Notes: generated from the letters alone by a model not told the origin. DNA of 64,000 nt from Mucilaginibacter phenanthrenivorans (GCF_024721155.1 NZ_JAHVAP010000017.1:18335-82334); one strand, 5' to 3'; numbered from the stretch's first letter, positions 17,267 through 26,943 are shown. Program-made: numbers and translations.

Positions 17267-18572
17267 ACCGGCGCTGCTTATCACTATTGGGCTATTTGCC
17301 CTTAGTACTTTGAGCTTTGCTCAAAGCGTGACTGTCAAGTCGAAAAACAAACATAAGGCAACCATTACAGCAACGTTTGACGACAAAGACTTCGAGGCAA
17401 AAATGGATGCCCTGGGAACTAATATTTCCACCAATCTGAAGGATCTGGGTAAAAACCTGACGGCTACTATAAACAACTTTGCATCAAACATCAGCCTGAA
17501 TGTAAGTGATGATGAGGATAGTAAAGCAGAAGATAATACCGATTCAAAAATCAATTTGAACCTTGGCAGTTTATTAAATAACCTTAATGTAAGTGTATCT
17601 GATGGTGACGATGATAACGGCGACGCGTCGGAAAACACCACTCAAAGCTTAAAACTAAAGAACTACAGCAAAAGCTACCCGCTTGACGGTAACGACCGGA
17701 TAAAACTGAGCAATCAGTATGGCAAAATTACCGTTAACACCTGGGACAGGCGCGAGGTTAGGGTTGACGTGCAAATAAAGGCCGAAGCCCGGAATGACGA
17801 CGACGCACAAAAGCTAATTGATGGGGTACAGATCAGCGATAGCAAAAGCGGCGACCAGGTGTCCTTCAAAACTAATATCGACCAGGATGGCAACGATGGT
17901 TTCTGGAGCATCTTTAACTTCGGCGGAAAGAACAAGAAACAAAAGCTGACGATTAACTACGTGGTTTTCATGCCGGCAAAAAATGATTTGAATGTAGAGG
18001 CCAGCTATGGTTCTATTGCTTTGCCAGATCTTGACGGCAGGGTAAGGGTTAGCACCTCCTATGGCAGCACAACAATCCAAAGCCTGTCGAATCCGTCTAA
18101 CGAAATTGAAGGCAGCTATGGCAGCATAAAGATTGGCTCGATGAATGGCGGCAAGGTTGATTTTTCGTACGGCAGCGTTGATATGGATGAGTGTAATAAT
18201 ATAAAGGCTGATCTGAGCTACGGTTCATTTAAAATAGGCAAGCTGAAGGGCTCGGGCGATTTTGATCTGTCGTACGAGGGCGGCTTTAAAATTGGTGAGG
18301 TTGCCAGTACATTGAGAAGGTTAAACATCAATAACTCCTATTCAGGAACAAATGTAGGCCTTTCCCCAAACAGCAACTTTGATTTTGATATCACTGTAAG
18401 CTATGCCGGCTTTAACTATAACGACGACAAGGTAACTGTAACCAGCAAAAACCCGCCTGATGGTAGCAGGCACATCGGCACCACCCGCAATTATAAGGGG
18501 CACGTTGGTAAGGGTGGATCAGATGCAAGGGTAACCATCAACAGTAGCTACGGCGGCGTTAGTTTTGAATAG
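17247..18572 (+). CDS. Exported DUF4097-like beta-solenoid adhesin
   Basis: This 441-residue protein has a signal peptide (1-25, ending SFAQ). Residues 60-130 are rich in Asp, Asn and Ser. The C-terminal half carries repeated (A/T/G/F/L)SYGS units at about 20-residue spacing (ASYGSIAL, TSYGSTTI, GSYGSIKI, FSYGSVDM, LSYGSFKI), the pattern of DUF4097/DUF2807-type right-handed beta-solenoids. It overlaps the anti-sigma-like gene by 20 bp and closes the ECF operon. It is likely a periplasmic or surface structural protein made under control of the sigma factor (inference). Confidence 0.85.
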   Translation: MIPKTYKPALLITIGLFALSTLSFAQSVTVKSKNKHKATITATFDDKDFEAKMDALGTNISTNLKDLGKNLTATINNFASNISLNVSDDEDSKAEDNTDSKINLNLGSLLNNLNVSVSDGDDDNGDASENTTQSLKLKNYSKSYPLDGNDRIKLSNQYGKITVNTWDRREVRVDVQIKAEARNDDDAQKLIDGVQISDSKSGDQVSFKTNIDQDGNDGFWSIFNFGGKNKKQKLTINYVVFMPAKNDLNVEASYGSIALPDLDGRVRVSTSYGSTTIQSLSNPSNEIEGSYGSIKIGSMNGGKVDFSYGSVDMDECNNIKADLSYGSFKIGKLKGSGDFDLSYEGGFKIGEVASTLRRLNINNSYSGTNVGLSPNSNFDFDITVSYAGFNYNDDKVTVTSKNPPDGSRHIGTTRNYKGHVGKGGSDARVTINSSYGGVSFE

Positions 18573-18622
18573 CACGGATTTTTCCAATTAGGATATATTA
18601 CACGAGTTGTATTACAGCAGAG

Positions 18623-18655
18623 AAATTCACGAAGTTTTTGAAACTTCGTGAATTT
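18623..18655. terminator. Bidirectional terminator between convergent genes
   Basis: AAATTCACGAAGTTT and AAACTTCGTGAATTT form a perfect 15-bp stem with a 3-nt spacer between two convergent genes. The right arm overlaps the first base pairs of the minus-strand stop codon at 18654. Confidence 0.8.
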
Positions 18656-19892
18656 ATGCTTTGACAGTAACCTTGCTTATACTCTTCTCAATCGTAATCT
18701 TAGCCGTTTCAGATTTAGCCAGCTTAAGTGCACTTTTAAGGTGCTCAATTGCCTTTTCGTTGTCTACATCGGTATATAAATAACCCAATAATGTATAATA
18801 TAAGTGATTGTTATTTAGGTTAAGTTTTTCCGCCTCGATTATTGCGGCAGGTTTGCCGTTTGCCTTTGACAAAGCATAGGTGCGGTTAAGCGCCGCCATG
18901 GGCGAATATTCAATTATCAGCAGTCGGTTATACAATTGCAGGATGCCGTCCCATTTTTCAGCGGTATCTTGCTTATCGGTGTGCCACCAGGCTATGCCGG
19001 CTTCAATGTGGTATTTCGACAGATCGTTACCCTCGGCTGCTTTATTTAAAAAGATTTTCCCACGGTTTATCAGTTCCTGGTCCCATAAGTTGGTGTCCTG
19101 GTCTTCATACAAAACCTGTTCTCCGTTCTCGTTCGTGCGGGCCTCTAACCGCGAAGCCTGGAAACACATCAGCGCCAATAATGCATTAACAACAGGCTTG
19201 TTTGTCGCCTCGTTAATGGTGAGCAGGTAACTAAGGCGCGTGGCCTCAAAGCAAAGCTCCTTGCGCAGGGTTGTGTTTTGCGAGAGGGAGTAATAACCCT
19301 CATTAAATAGCAGGTACAAGGTGGTGAGTACATTCTCCAGCCTTTTGTCTATCTCCTGCGCTGCCGGGAAGGCAATCTTAACATTCTCCTCGCGAAGCTT
19401 TTCACGTGCCCTGGTTAGCCGCTTGTTTATGGTTTCCTTATTGCTTAAAAATGCATTTGCAATTTCTTCTATCCCGAAACCGCAAAGGATGCGCAGCGAT
19501 AACCCTATCTGTGCCTCGGCCGGGATAGATGGCTGGCAAATAGCAAACATCATTTGCAGCTGGCTGTCAATTATATTATTGTCAGAAAGGTCGATTTCGA
19601 TCTCGTGCAGCTCTGTGCTGGCGTATTGAATTTCTGCCGTTATCTTTTCATTAAAAAGCTTATTTCGTCTTAAATAATCGCGGGCCTTATTTTTTGCTAC
19701 GGTATAAAGCCATGCCACCGGGTTTTCAGGCAAACCCTTAAGGCTCCAGGTTTCGGATGCCAGCAAAAAGGTATCGCTGGCGATGTCCTCGGCAATTTCG
19801 ATATATTCAAATCCAAACAGCTTACCCAATACAGCGGTAATTTTACTGAATTCCGTCCTGAATAAATGCGGGATCAATTCCTGTTGCTTCAT
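18654..19892 (-). CDS. ECF42-type sigma factor with C-terminal DUF6596
   Basis: This 412-residue protein is too long for an ordinary ECF factor. Region 2 (about 10-75, including EYIEIAEDIASDTFLLA) and region 4 (about 115-170, including LSLRILCGFGIEEIANAFL) are followed by a C-terminal extension of about 230 residues with the signature YLLFNEGYY, as in DUF6596 proteins. This layout defines the ECF42 group, which is regulated by its own C-terminal domain rather than by an anti-sigma factor. ECF42 genes are typically next to DGPF/YCII genes; one lies just upstream on the same strand. Confidence 0.9.
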   Translation of the reverse strand: MKQQELIPHLFRTEFSKITAVLGKLFGFEYIEIAEDIASDTFLLASETWSLKGLPENPVAWLYTVAKNKARDYLRRNKLFNEKITAEIQYASTELHEIEIDLSDNNIIDSQLQMMFAICQPSIPAEAQIGLSLRILCGFGIEEIANAFLSNKETINKRLTRAREKLREENVKIAFPAAQEIDKRLENVLTTLYLLFNEGYYSLSQNTTLRKELCFEATRLSYLLTINEATNKPVVNALLALMCFQASRLEARTNENGEQVLYEDQDTNLWDQELINRGKIFLNKAAEGNDLSKYHIEAGIAWWHTDKQDTAEKWDGILQLYNRLLIIEYSPMAALNRTYALSKANGKPAAIIEAEKLNLNNNHLYYTLLGYLYTDVDNEKAIEHLKSALKLAKSETAKITIEKSISKVTVKA

Positions 19893-20018
19893 AATAAAAA
19901 AGGCCCGTGTAAAAGTACAAAGGCCTGGTTTAAAAATTTAAATATCGAATAATTAACAGGGAATATCGAACGCCGAATTAATTAATCGCTCATCATCCGG
20001 CATTCGATATCCAATCAG

Positions 20019-20360
20019 TTACATCGGGACAATATCCCGTACTTCCACGTTGCCGCCGAATTCATAGATAGGGCAGCCTTTTGCAATCTCCACAGCCTCA
20101 TCGTACGATGCAACCGTGATAATAGAATAGCCACCGATCAGTTCTTTAATTTCGGTGTAGGGGCCATCAGTAACAACATTGTTTGGCCTTACCACCCTGC
20201 CCTCAGAGCCTAAACGGTTTCCCGGGCTCGCCAGCTTGTTTTGCGCGGCGATGCCGCCGATCCAGTCCATCCATCTTTTAGTGACAGCCTGCAATTCTTC
20301 GGGCGAACCAGTTGGCTGGTTCTTAAAGTCGTTTCTGTAAACGAAAAGAAAATCTTTCAT
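20019..20360 (-). CDS. YCII-related (DGPF) domain protein
   Basis: This 113-residue protein has the YCII/DGPF fold signature: FLFVYRNDF at the start, a central VTDGPYTEIKELIGGYSII block and EIAKGCPIYEFGGNVEVRDI at the end. The central DGPF-like tetrapeptide reads DGPY. It precedes the ECF42 sigma factor gene on the same strand with 126 bp between, the classic pairing. In other bacteria such proteins are members of the ECF42 regulon; their biochemical role is unclear. Confidence 0.9.
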   Translation of the reverse strand: MKDFLFVYRNDFKNQPTGSPEELQAVTKRWMDWIGGIAAQNKLASPGNRLGSEGRVVRPNNVVTDGPYTEIKELIGGYSIITVASYDEAVEIAKGCPIYEFGGNVEVRDIVPM

Positions 20361-20485
20361 GATGTTTAGTTTTTATGTTTATACCTCAATGACGAACAGT
20401 ATTTTAAGAAAGGGACAACTATTTTCAGATTTCTTCCTATTTTACTTTTAACTAATCTCCAGTCTCTAACCTCTGGTCTCTAAAA

Positions 20486-21673
20486 CTAATAAACCCGGCA
20501 AAGCAATCCCTTCAAATACTCTCCTTCGGGAAAGGATGACCGTACAGGGTGATCTTCCGGCTGGCAAAACTGGTGAATAAATTGCACCTGCTTGCCGGCA
20601 TCAAGCGCCGCCCAGGCCAATACCTGCTTAAAGGTTTCCATATCCATAGCGCCTGAACACGAATAGGTTGCCAGCAAACCGCCTTTATTGAGCAGCAGCA
20701 TCCCCAAGCGATTCAGGTCCTTGTATGCGCGTGATGCCTTGTCCAATGCAGAGCGCGACGGTGCGTATTTTGGTGGATCGAGCACCACAATATCGAAAAA
20801 TTCGCCGTCCTCCCTGAATTTACGGAGCTGCTTGTTTACATCAGACGGCACAGTGGTTACCGCAGCCGGATCAAACTTATTAAGCAGCACATTTTCCTTT
20901 AAAGTATCGGTTGCAAGCACCGAACTGTCAACTGCAGTGACAGATGCCGCACCATTTTGAAGGCTATTTAAGGTAAAACCGCCGGTATAACAAAAACAAT
21001 CCAGCACCTTTTTTCCTTTGGCATATGAAGCCACAATTTTTCGGTTATCCCGCTGATCGCAGTAGAAACCTGATTTTTGGCCTTCTGCAATGTTTATGTT
21101 GTAGGTGATGCCATTCTCAACCACCTCTACCCGCTCGGGCGGGTGGTTGCCGGCCAATACGATATTTTGTGTTTGCAGCCCCTCATGTCCGCGGGAGGAT
21201 GCGTCGCTTTTATCAAAAATGCTTTCAGGGTTTAGCAGGCGCTGCAGCTCATCAATTATGCAAGGCATTACTTTTTCGATGCCGGAAGTAAGTACCTGTA
21301 CGGCCAGGTGATCAGCATATTTGTCAACTATCAGCCCCGGCAGGTAGTCGGATTCGCTGAAGATTAAACGGCAGGTGTTGGTGATTCCATCAATCAAGAT
21401 GCTATTACGGCCCTGCACCGCTACTGCCACCTTTTCCCTAAACCATCGCTCGTCTATTACAACGGCTTCGTCCCATTCAAGCAAACGCAGCGCAACTCTT
21501 GATTGATCGTTATAAAAGCCATAGGCCATAAAGGCACCCTTTGCATCAATCAGCTTTACAACATCCCCGTTTTCCGGCTTACCCTTAACCTTTTCAATAG
21601 CCCCGGAAAACACCCAGGGATGGCGATGCAAAACTGCCTTCTCCTTGCCCTTCTTTAATATAACCTCAATCAT
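20486..21673 (-). CDS. RlmI-like class I SAM-dependent rRNA methyltransferase
   Basis: This 395-residue protein has an N-terminal PUA domain (about 1-75, HRHPWVFSGAI), a linker and a Rossmann methyltransferase domain. VLDCFCYTGGFTLN is the SAM motif and VLDPPKYAPS holds motif IV. The active-site Cys in a YSCSG segment fits the RlmI type of 23S rRNA m5C methyltransferases. It is followed on the same strand by no close partner; trmB lies upstream with a 75-bp gap. Confidence 0.9.
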   Translation of the reverse strand: MIEVILKKGKEKAVLHRHPWVFSGAIEKVKGKPENGDVVKLIDAKGAFMAYGFYNDQSRVALRLLEWDEAVVIDERWFREKVAVAVQGRNSILIDGITNTCRLIFSESDYLPGLIVDKYADHLAVQVLTSGIEKVMPCIIDELQRLLNPESIFDKSDASSRGHEGLQTQNIVLAGNHPPERVEVVENGITYNINIAEGQKSGFYCDQRDNRKIVASYAKGKKVLDCFCYTGGFTLNSLQNGAASVTAVDSSVLATDTLKENVLLNKFDPAAVTTVPSDVNKQLRKFREDGEFFDIVVLDPPKYAPSRSALDKASRAYKDLNRLGMLLLNKGGLLATYSCSGAMDMETFKQVLAWAALDAGKQVQFIHQFCQPEDHPVRSSFPEGEYLKGLLCRVY

Positions 21674-21748
21674 GGGGCAAAGGTAGTAAACAAGATCAAA
21701 TGATGCTATCTCCCGAAAGGGGCTTGCCGTGCTTTTATAATAAGGGAC

Positions 21749-22396
21749 CTAAAATGAAAATTTCAGGTAGTTAATGTTTTTATTATCCTTCAGGTATTTT
21801 TTCTCGTAATACGTTTTGATGTTCAGCACATCGTCCGCATATTCAGAATTGTAAAGGTCTTCGGTTCTCACATGCAGGGTTAGGCTTGTTTCCGCAATTT
21901 TTTCAACTGTGTATACATGTAAGCCATCGTTATCGGTTTTTAAGTTTACAAAGCCGCCTGGTTTCAGGATAACCTTGTACATATCTAAAAATCGTGCTGA
22001 TGTCAACCGCTTTTTTTCGCGGCTTATTTGCGGTTGAGGGTCGGGAAAGGTGATCCAGATCTCATCAACTTCACCGGGTGCAAAGTATTCAATAAGCGTT
22101 TCTATCTGGATGCGCAGGAAGGCAACATTATTGACGCCATCTTCCAAAGCGGTTTTAGCCCCTCGCCAAATGCGGTTACCCTTATAATCAATCCCGATAA
22201 AATTTTTATCAGGGAACATCGTAGCCAGGTTGACGGTGTACTCGCCCTTGCCACAGGCAAGCTCCAGCACTACCGGGTTGTTGTTTTTAAAAAAGCCGTT
22301 GCTCCATTGCCCTTTGAAGGGTTTACCGGCATCTAATTGTAAAACGTTGCTGAAGGTATCTATCTCTGCAAAACGCCTTAGTTTATCTTTTCCCAC
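21749..22396 (-). CDS. trmB: tRNA (guanine-N7)-methyltransferase TrmB
   Basis: This 215-residue protein begins at a GTG. It has the TrmB SAM-binding motif LELACGKGEYT, the acidic end of the second strand (FIGIDYKGNR) and the family signature EIWITFPDPQPQ. It would form m7G at position 46 of tRNAs. Length is normal for the family. It lies directly upstream of the RlmI-like gene, and the two RNA methyltransferases may be co-transcribed. Confidence 0.93.
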   Translation of the reverse strand: MGKDKLRRFAEIDTFSNVLQLDAGKPFKGQWSNGFFKNNNPVVLELACGKGEYTVNLATMFPDKNFIGIDYKGNRIWRGAKTALEDGVNNVAFLRIQIETLIEYFAPGEVDEIWITFPDPQPQISREKKRLTSARFLDMYKVILKPGGFVNLKTDNDGLHVYTVEKIAETSLTLHVRTEDLYNSEYADDVLNIKTYYEKKYLKDNKNINYLKFSF

Positions 22397-22556
22397 TTAA
22401 AATATTTAAAGCGCAAAAATAGGATTTTCGTGAATTATTTATGGGATGAAGTGATTTGTGTGTTATTACATCCCGGAAGTTGTTTGCAGACAACATCATA
22501 CCGATTTTAATATCTATTTAAATATGACTTTAACCTGCAACAAACGCCCAAAAAAC

Positions 22557-22598
22557 CTGTCTCATAGCCGGACAGCCACCGTTCGCTAACGGGCGGTG
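22557..22598 (+). promoter_or_regulatory. Candidate enhancer (UAS) with two dyads
   Basis: CTGTC, 9 bp, GACAG (22557-22575) is followed by CACCG and CGGTG (22577-22598), which enclose a perfect CCGTT-cgct-AACGG palindrome (22579-22592). The distance of about 50-90 bp upstream of the sigma-54-like promoter fits an enhancer-binding-protein site. Confidence 0.5.
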
Positions 22599-22649
22599 CA
22601 GGCCTGTTGAATTAATTGTTATTAATTGACTATCAACTACTTGAACCCG

Positions 22650-22664
22650 TGGCATAAAATGTGC
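22650..22664 (+). promoter_or_regulatory. Sigma-54-type promoter of the permease gene
   Basis: TGGCAT, 5 bp, GTGC has the conserved GG at -24 and GC at -12 with correct spacing (consensus TGGCAY-RNNNN-TTGCW). One mismatch is present at the first base of the -12 box. It lies about 50 bp before the ATG at 22716. Confidence 0.6.
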
Positions 22665-22715
22665 GGAGGATTTCAATATCAAAAAAAAGCAAGGATAAAC
22701 ATCCCATAAATAAAT

Positions 22716-25412
22716 ATGGAAGAACGTACCTGGTACTTAGTTGAAATTTTTATTTCGGGCAAGGCTTCTGAACAGGAGCTTAGCGAACTGCAGTACCTTC
22801 TTGGTACAAACCAGGATCTGTTTATTGCTGTTAGTGAATTCCTGGAAGGATACCAGGATCCTGATCCACAGGTACAGCCAGCCGATATAAAGGCCTTAAT
22901 AAAACAAGCGGAGATCATTCGGGGGCAGCTATCCTGGCTTACAAAAGTTCAAAATGGAGCTGCTGTTGAACCTCTTGTTGCGGGCATTCCGCTTTATGCT
23001 GCCGGGAACAAAAGGCAGGCGGGATTTTCAGCCGCTCTTGCTAAGGAAATAATGATGTTCGGACAGTTTTTTAAACTGACCATCCGTAACATCCGCCATA
23101 ATATAGGCATCTCGTTCATCAACATCAGTGGCCTGGCCATGGGTATTGCCAGCGCTGTACTGATTTTACTGTGGATCCAAAACCAGTTGAGTTACGATCA
23201 GTTCCATAAAAATAAAGACCGTGTTTACCAGGTTTTCAACCGCGCCGAAGTAAATGGCCAGATTGGCGCATGGGGAGGAATGCCTGCAATAATGGGGCCG
23301 ACCTTAAAGGCCGAATATCCACAGGTGGAAGAGATGGCGCGACTTAACTGGGTGGGCGCCTTTGTGCTCAAAACCAAACAAAAGCAACTTGAAACGCAGG
23401 GCTTTTTAACCGATCCGGGCTTTTTTAAGTTATTCAGCTTTCCATTAGTAAAGGGAAATACGGCAACCGCTCTGAGTGGCATCCATTCCATTGTTTTAAC
23501 TGAAAGGCTGGCCAAGAAACTATTTGGTAACGCCGACCCCATGGGTAAAATAATTAAGGTTGATAGCACCGCTAATTTTACGGTAACAGCCGTAATGAAG
23601 GACCTGCCAAACAATACAACCTTCAACTTTGAATACCTGATGCCATGGAGCTATATGAAAGAGGTTGGATGGGACAGCCCCAATTGGACCTCCAACAATA
23701 TCCAAACATTTGTATTGCTTAAACCCGGTATTAGCGAGCAAGTTGCCAACGAGCGCTTCCGCGATATTTACAAGATCCATCATAGCGATGGCAGAAACCA
23801 GGTATTCCTCCACCCGATGGCGAAGTGGTGGCTATACAACAATTTTGAGAACGGTAAGTTTACCGCCGGGCAGATAACAGTTGTTCGCCTATTTGGCATT
23901 ATAGCGGCGCTGATAATGCTGATTGCCTGTATTAACTACATGAACCTTGGCACGGCCCGCAGTACAAAACGGGCCCGTGAAGTTGGCATCCGCAAGGTTT
24001 CCGGAGCAGGCAAGGGCTGGCTGGTTAAACAATTTTTAGGTGAGTCGGTGATGACTGCAGTATTGGCCGGCATTTTAGGGCTCATTGTTGTACAAATCAG
24101 CCTGCCATGGTTTAATTATTTGATAGGAAAGAACCTCGCCCTGCCATTAAATAATCCATACTTCTGGCTAACAGGTATTGGCTTTGTAGTATTTACAGGT
24201 ATTATCGCGGGCAGTTACCCTGCTTTTTACCTGTCGTCATACAAACCGGTACATATACTAAAAAGCACCTTTAAGGCAACCGGCGCTTTGATCACTCCGC
24301 GTAAGATCCTGGTTGTGGTTCAGTTTACATTTGCAATTGCCTTTATCATTTGCACAACAGTGGTATACAGACAGATCGGCTTTGCACAGCATCGCGATAC
24401 AGGTTACAATAAGGAGAACCTTGCCTTTGTTTATATGAAGGGTAATATCCAGAAGAACTTTGCCGCCATTAAGAACGACCTTATTGCCAGCCGCGCAATT
24501 ACCGGTATAACCCGCACCAATTCGCCCATTGTAGACGTTTGGGCCAGTACGGACACTTACCAATGGGCAGGAAAGGATCCAAACTCCCGCACCACATTTG
24601 CCCAATTCTTAACCGATAGAAATTTTACCAAAACAATGGGCCTGCCATTGCTGGCCGGCAGGGATATCGACATTAACACTTACCCTACTGATTCGGCGGC
24701 GGTTATGCTTACGGAGTCGGCAGTAAAAGTTATGGGGTTAAAGAATCCTATTGGCCAACCCCTTAAAAACCTGAACTCAAATTTTCACATTGTTGGCGTG
24801 GTTAAGGATTTTGTAGCCGGTTGGCCATATGAACTGCGACAGCCAATAGTTATCCAGGGCACCAATAAATTATTCGGAACCATAATGTTAAAACTAAACG
24901 GCCAAAATGCCGAAGCCGACAACATCAAAAAAATCAGCGCCATCTTTAAAAAATACAACCCCGACTATCCATTCAATTACCAGTTTGCAGGCACCACCTA
25001 TGATATCCGTTTCCGCGGCGAAAAACAAACCGGTACATTATCAGCAGTTTTCGCCGGTTTAACAATCTTAATATCATGCATGGGCCTGTTTGCGCTTGCT
25101 GCCTGCATGGCCGAAAGCCGCACGAAGGAAATAGGCATCCGTAAGGTGTTGGGCGCCTCGATAGCACGTATCGCCACCTTACTATCAAAGGACTTCCTGG
25201 TGTTGGTGATGATCGCCTTTGGTATTGCATCGCCAATAGCCTGGCTATTGATGAAAAACTGGCTGCAAAATTTCCCCTACCACATTACACTCAACTGGTG
25301 GATCTTCGCGCTTACCGGGTTGTTATCCATAATAATCGCCTTACTTACTGTTAGCTACCAGGCCATAAAGGCAGCATTTTCAAACCCGGCAGAAAGCTTG
25401 CGGGCGGAATGA
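22716..25412 (+). CDS. FtsX/MacB-type ABC transporter permease with FecR-like N-terminal extension
   Basis: This 898-residue protein is about 110 residues longer than the usual Bacteroidota FtsX permease. The extra N-terminus (1-75: TWYLVEIFISGKASEQELSE) resembles the cytoplasmic N-domain of FecR anti-sigma proteins. From Met114 the permease is standard: helix 1 (about 132-152), MacB_PCD periplasmic domain, FtsX domain with GTARSTKRAREVGIRKVSGA, a second periplasmic domain and a second FtsX domain with ESRTKEIGIRKVLGAS. No ATPase gene is adjacent. A sigma-54-like promoter and palindromic enhancer lie upstream. The fusion could let a cytoplasmic regulator contact the permease (inference). Confidence 0.88.
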   Translation: MEERTWYLVEIFISGKASEQELSELQYLLGTNQDLFIAVSEFLEGYQDPDPQVQPADIKALIKQAEIIRGQLSWLTKVQNGAAVEPLVAGIPLYAAGNKRQAGFSAALAKEIMMFGQFFKLTIRNIRHNIGISFINISGLAMGIASAVLILLWIQNQLSYDQFHKNKDRVYQVFNRAEVNGQIGAWGGMPAIMGPTLKAEYPQVEEMARLNWVGAFVLKTKQKQLETQGFLTDPGFFKLFSFPLVKGNTATALSGIHSIVLTERLAKKLFGNADPMGKIIKVDSTANFTVTAVMKDLPNNTTFNFEYLMPWSYMKEVGWDSPNWTSNNIQTFVLLKPGISEQVANERFRDIYKIHHSDGRNQVFLHPMAKWWLYNNFENGKFTAGQITVVRLFGIIAALIMLIACINYMNLGTARSTKRAREVGIRKVSGAGKGWLVKQFLGESVMTAVLAGILGLIVVQISLPWFNYLIGKNLALPLNNPYFWLTGIGFVVFTGIIAGSYPAFYLSSYKPVHILKSTFKATGALITPRKILVVVQFTFAIAFIICTTVVYRQIGFAQHRDTGYNKENLAFVYMKGNIQKNFAAIKNDLIASRAITGITRTNSPIVDVWASTDTYQWAGKDPNSRTTFAQFLTDRNFTKTMGLPLLAGRDIDINTYPTDSAAVMLTESAVKVMGLKNPIGQPLKNLNSNFHIVGVVKDFVAGWPYELRQPIVIQGTNKLFGTIMLKLNGQNAEADNIKKISAIFKKYNPDYPFNYQFAGTTYDIRFRGEKQTGTLSAVFAGLTILISCMGLFALAACMAESRTKEIGIRKVLGASIARIATLLSKDFLVLVMIAFGIASPIAWLLMKNWLQNFPYHITLNWWIFALTGLLSIIIALLTVSYQAIKAAFSNPAESLRAE

Positions 25413-25564
25413 TTCGCAGTAAATGCCGCACTTTTTTTACATTTCTATTAAACAAAAGCTGTTAAATACATAACCCGGCCGGTTAATGTTTCGTATAAAT
25501 AAATGCCGTTAAGCTAATTTCTTTAACTATTGAACAAGAAATCGAGCATCGGGCAGGATTTTAG

Positions 25565-26935
25565 ATGAAAAAAGTAATCATTGCATTAACCACTATTGTA
25601 TTAATTGCCACCGCAGCAATTGGTATTACGCATTATTATTCCGTTAAAATCCTTTCGGCCAGCAGGGCATATACCAATTTTGAAGCGCAGTACTCCAGGG
25701 GCGAAAAGGATGCCACCCGGCATTTGTTAAACTATATCTATTCGCACGAGGAAACCGACTATCAATACTTCAAAAACGACATCAGCATTCCAAAGGGCGA
25801 TAGTATTGCCCGCGAGGCGTTGGTCGCCGGTAAGGATATAAGAATAGCAAGGTTAGGGTTCTTAATGGCCGGTAACCACCGCGAAGATTTACCTGAGCTG
25901 ATCTGGTTTTTTCAGAAATTTAAAAACACCGCTATTTTTAAGAACGCCATTCAAACCTGGCAACAAGCCGATGTAATGGTGGCGCAGCTGAATGCGCTGG
26001 GTAACCTTGCTTACAAAAACATTAAGTCGGGCAAAAAATTCGATAGGGAGAGCCTGGTATTGCAGATCAATATCCTGTCAGACAACCTGACCATCAAACA
26101 GCAAACCTTTTCAGCCTTGCTCGGTGCAACTTCACGCATGGTTGATCAAAAGGTTTTCGTTGCCGACATGGTAATTTATACGGTTATATTGCTTTGCACC
26201 GTATTACTGGCAGGCATTATGCTCCGCAAGTTGCATTCGTCCAAAAAGGTGATCATGGATCAGAACAGGGCGCTCCGGAATATGAATGAGCGCGTCAATA
26301 ATTTTGTTTATACCGTGACGCACGATCTGCGGTCGCCGCTTACCTCGCTATCAGGACTGGTGTCCGTGTTAGAAAAGGAAAAGGATATAACCAAAGTGTC
26401 AACTTATACCGAAATGATGCGGGAAAGCATCCAGATCCAGGATACCTATATAAAAGATGTGCTGCAAACCATTCGCGATGGCAACAAGTTCGAAGTGTGT
26501 AACCTCGGCGAGATAGTGAACGACGTAATCAGCCAGAATAGTTTTTTCCCGGAAGGCCAAAGAGTGAAGTTTTTGAGCGACCTGGAAGTCTGGGAGCTTA
26601 AATGCAACGTTACCGACCTGAAAACTGTTTTCAACAACCTTATCTCGAATGCCGTTAAGTACGCCGATTTCAGCAAGCCTGAGCAATGGGTGAAAGTACG
26701 GTCGTACAAAAGAAATAAATATTGCGTTATCGAGATTGAGGATAACGGCATCGGCATTAAGCCAGAGCAAAAGGGTAATATTTTTAATAAGTTCTTTAAA
26801 TCGGGTCTCAACAAAAAGAGCATGGGGCTTGGGCTATATTTTGCCAAACAAGCCATTGAGGATATGAACGGCACTATAACAGTACGCTCACTTCTGGGAG
26901 GTGGTACCTCATTTATAGTTTCATTGCCGTTGTAG
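25565..26935 (+). CDS. Membrane sensor histidine kinase (HisKA type)
   Basis: This 456-residue kinase has two membrane helices (about 4-24 and 203-221) flanking an all-helical periplasmic region of about 180 residues without a recognised fold. The HisKA domain carries VTHDLRSPLTSL with phosphoacceptor His253. The HATPase domain has the N-box NNLISNAVKYAD, G1 EDNGIGI and G2 SMGLGLYF. No response regulator is adjacent, so it is an orphan in this window. Regulation of the preceding permease is possible but not shown. Confidence 0.93.
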   Translation: MKKVIIALTTIVLIATAAIGITHYYSVKILSASRAYTNFEAQYSRGEKDATRHLLNYIYSHEETDYQYFKNDISIPKGDSIAREALVAGKDIRIARLGFLMAGNHREDLPELIWFFQKFKNTAIFKNAIQTWQQADVMVAQLNALGNLAYKNIKSGKKFDRESLVLQINILSDNLTIKQQTFSALLGATSRMVDQKVFVADMVIYTVILLCTVLLAGIMLRKLHSSKKVIMDQNRALRNMNERVNNFVYTVTHDLRSPLTSLSGLVSVLEKEKDITKVSTYTEMMRESIQIQDTYIKDVLQTIRDGNKFEVCNLGEIVNDVISQNSFFPEGQRVKFLSDLEVWELKCNVTDLKTVFNNLISNAVKYADFSKPEQWVKVRSYKRNKYCVIEIEDNGIGIKPEQKGNIFNKFFKSGLNKKSMGLGLYFAKQAIEDMNGTITVRSLLGGGTSFIVSLPL

Positions 26936-26943
26936 TCAGTATC

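Larger units (their letters stand above)
22397..22715 (+). other. 319-bp divergent intergenic region
   Basis: This region separates trmB (minus) from the permease gene (plus). It contains no gene. Its right half holds two dyad motifs and a sigma-54-like promoter, listed separately. Confidence 0.6.

Noticed and set aside
22716..26935. Permease and following histidine kinase as one operon
   Set aside because: A 152-bp AT-rich gap separates them and there is no overlap or regulator; co-transcription cannot be supported from sequence.
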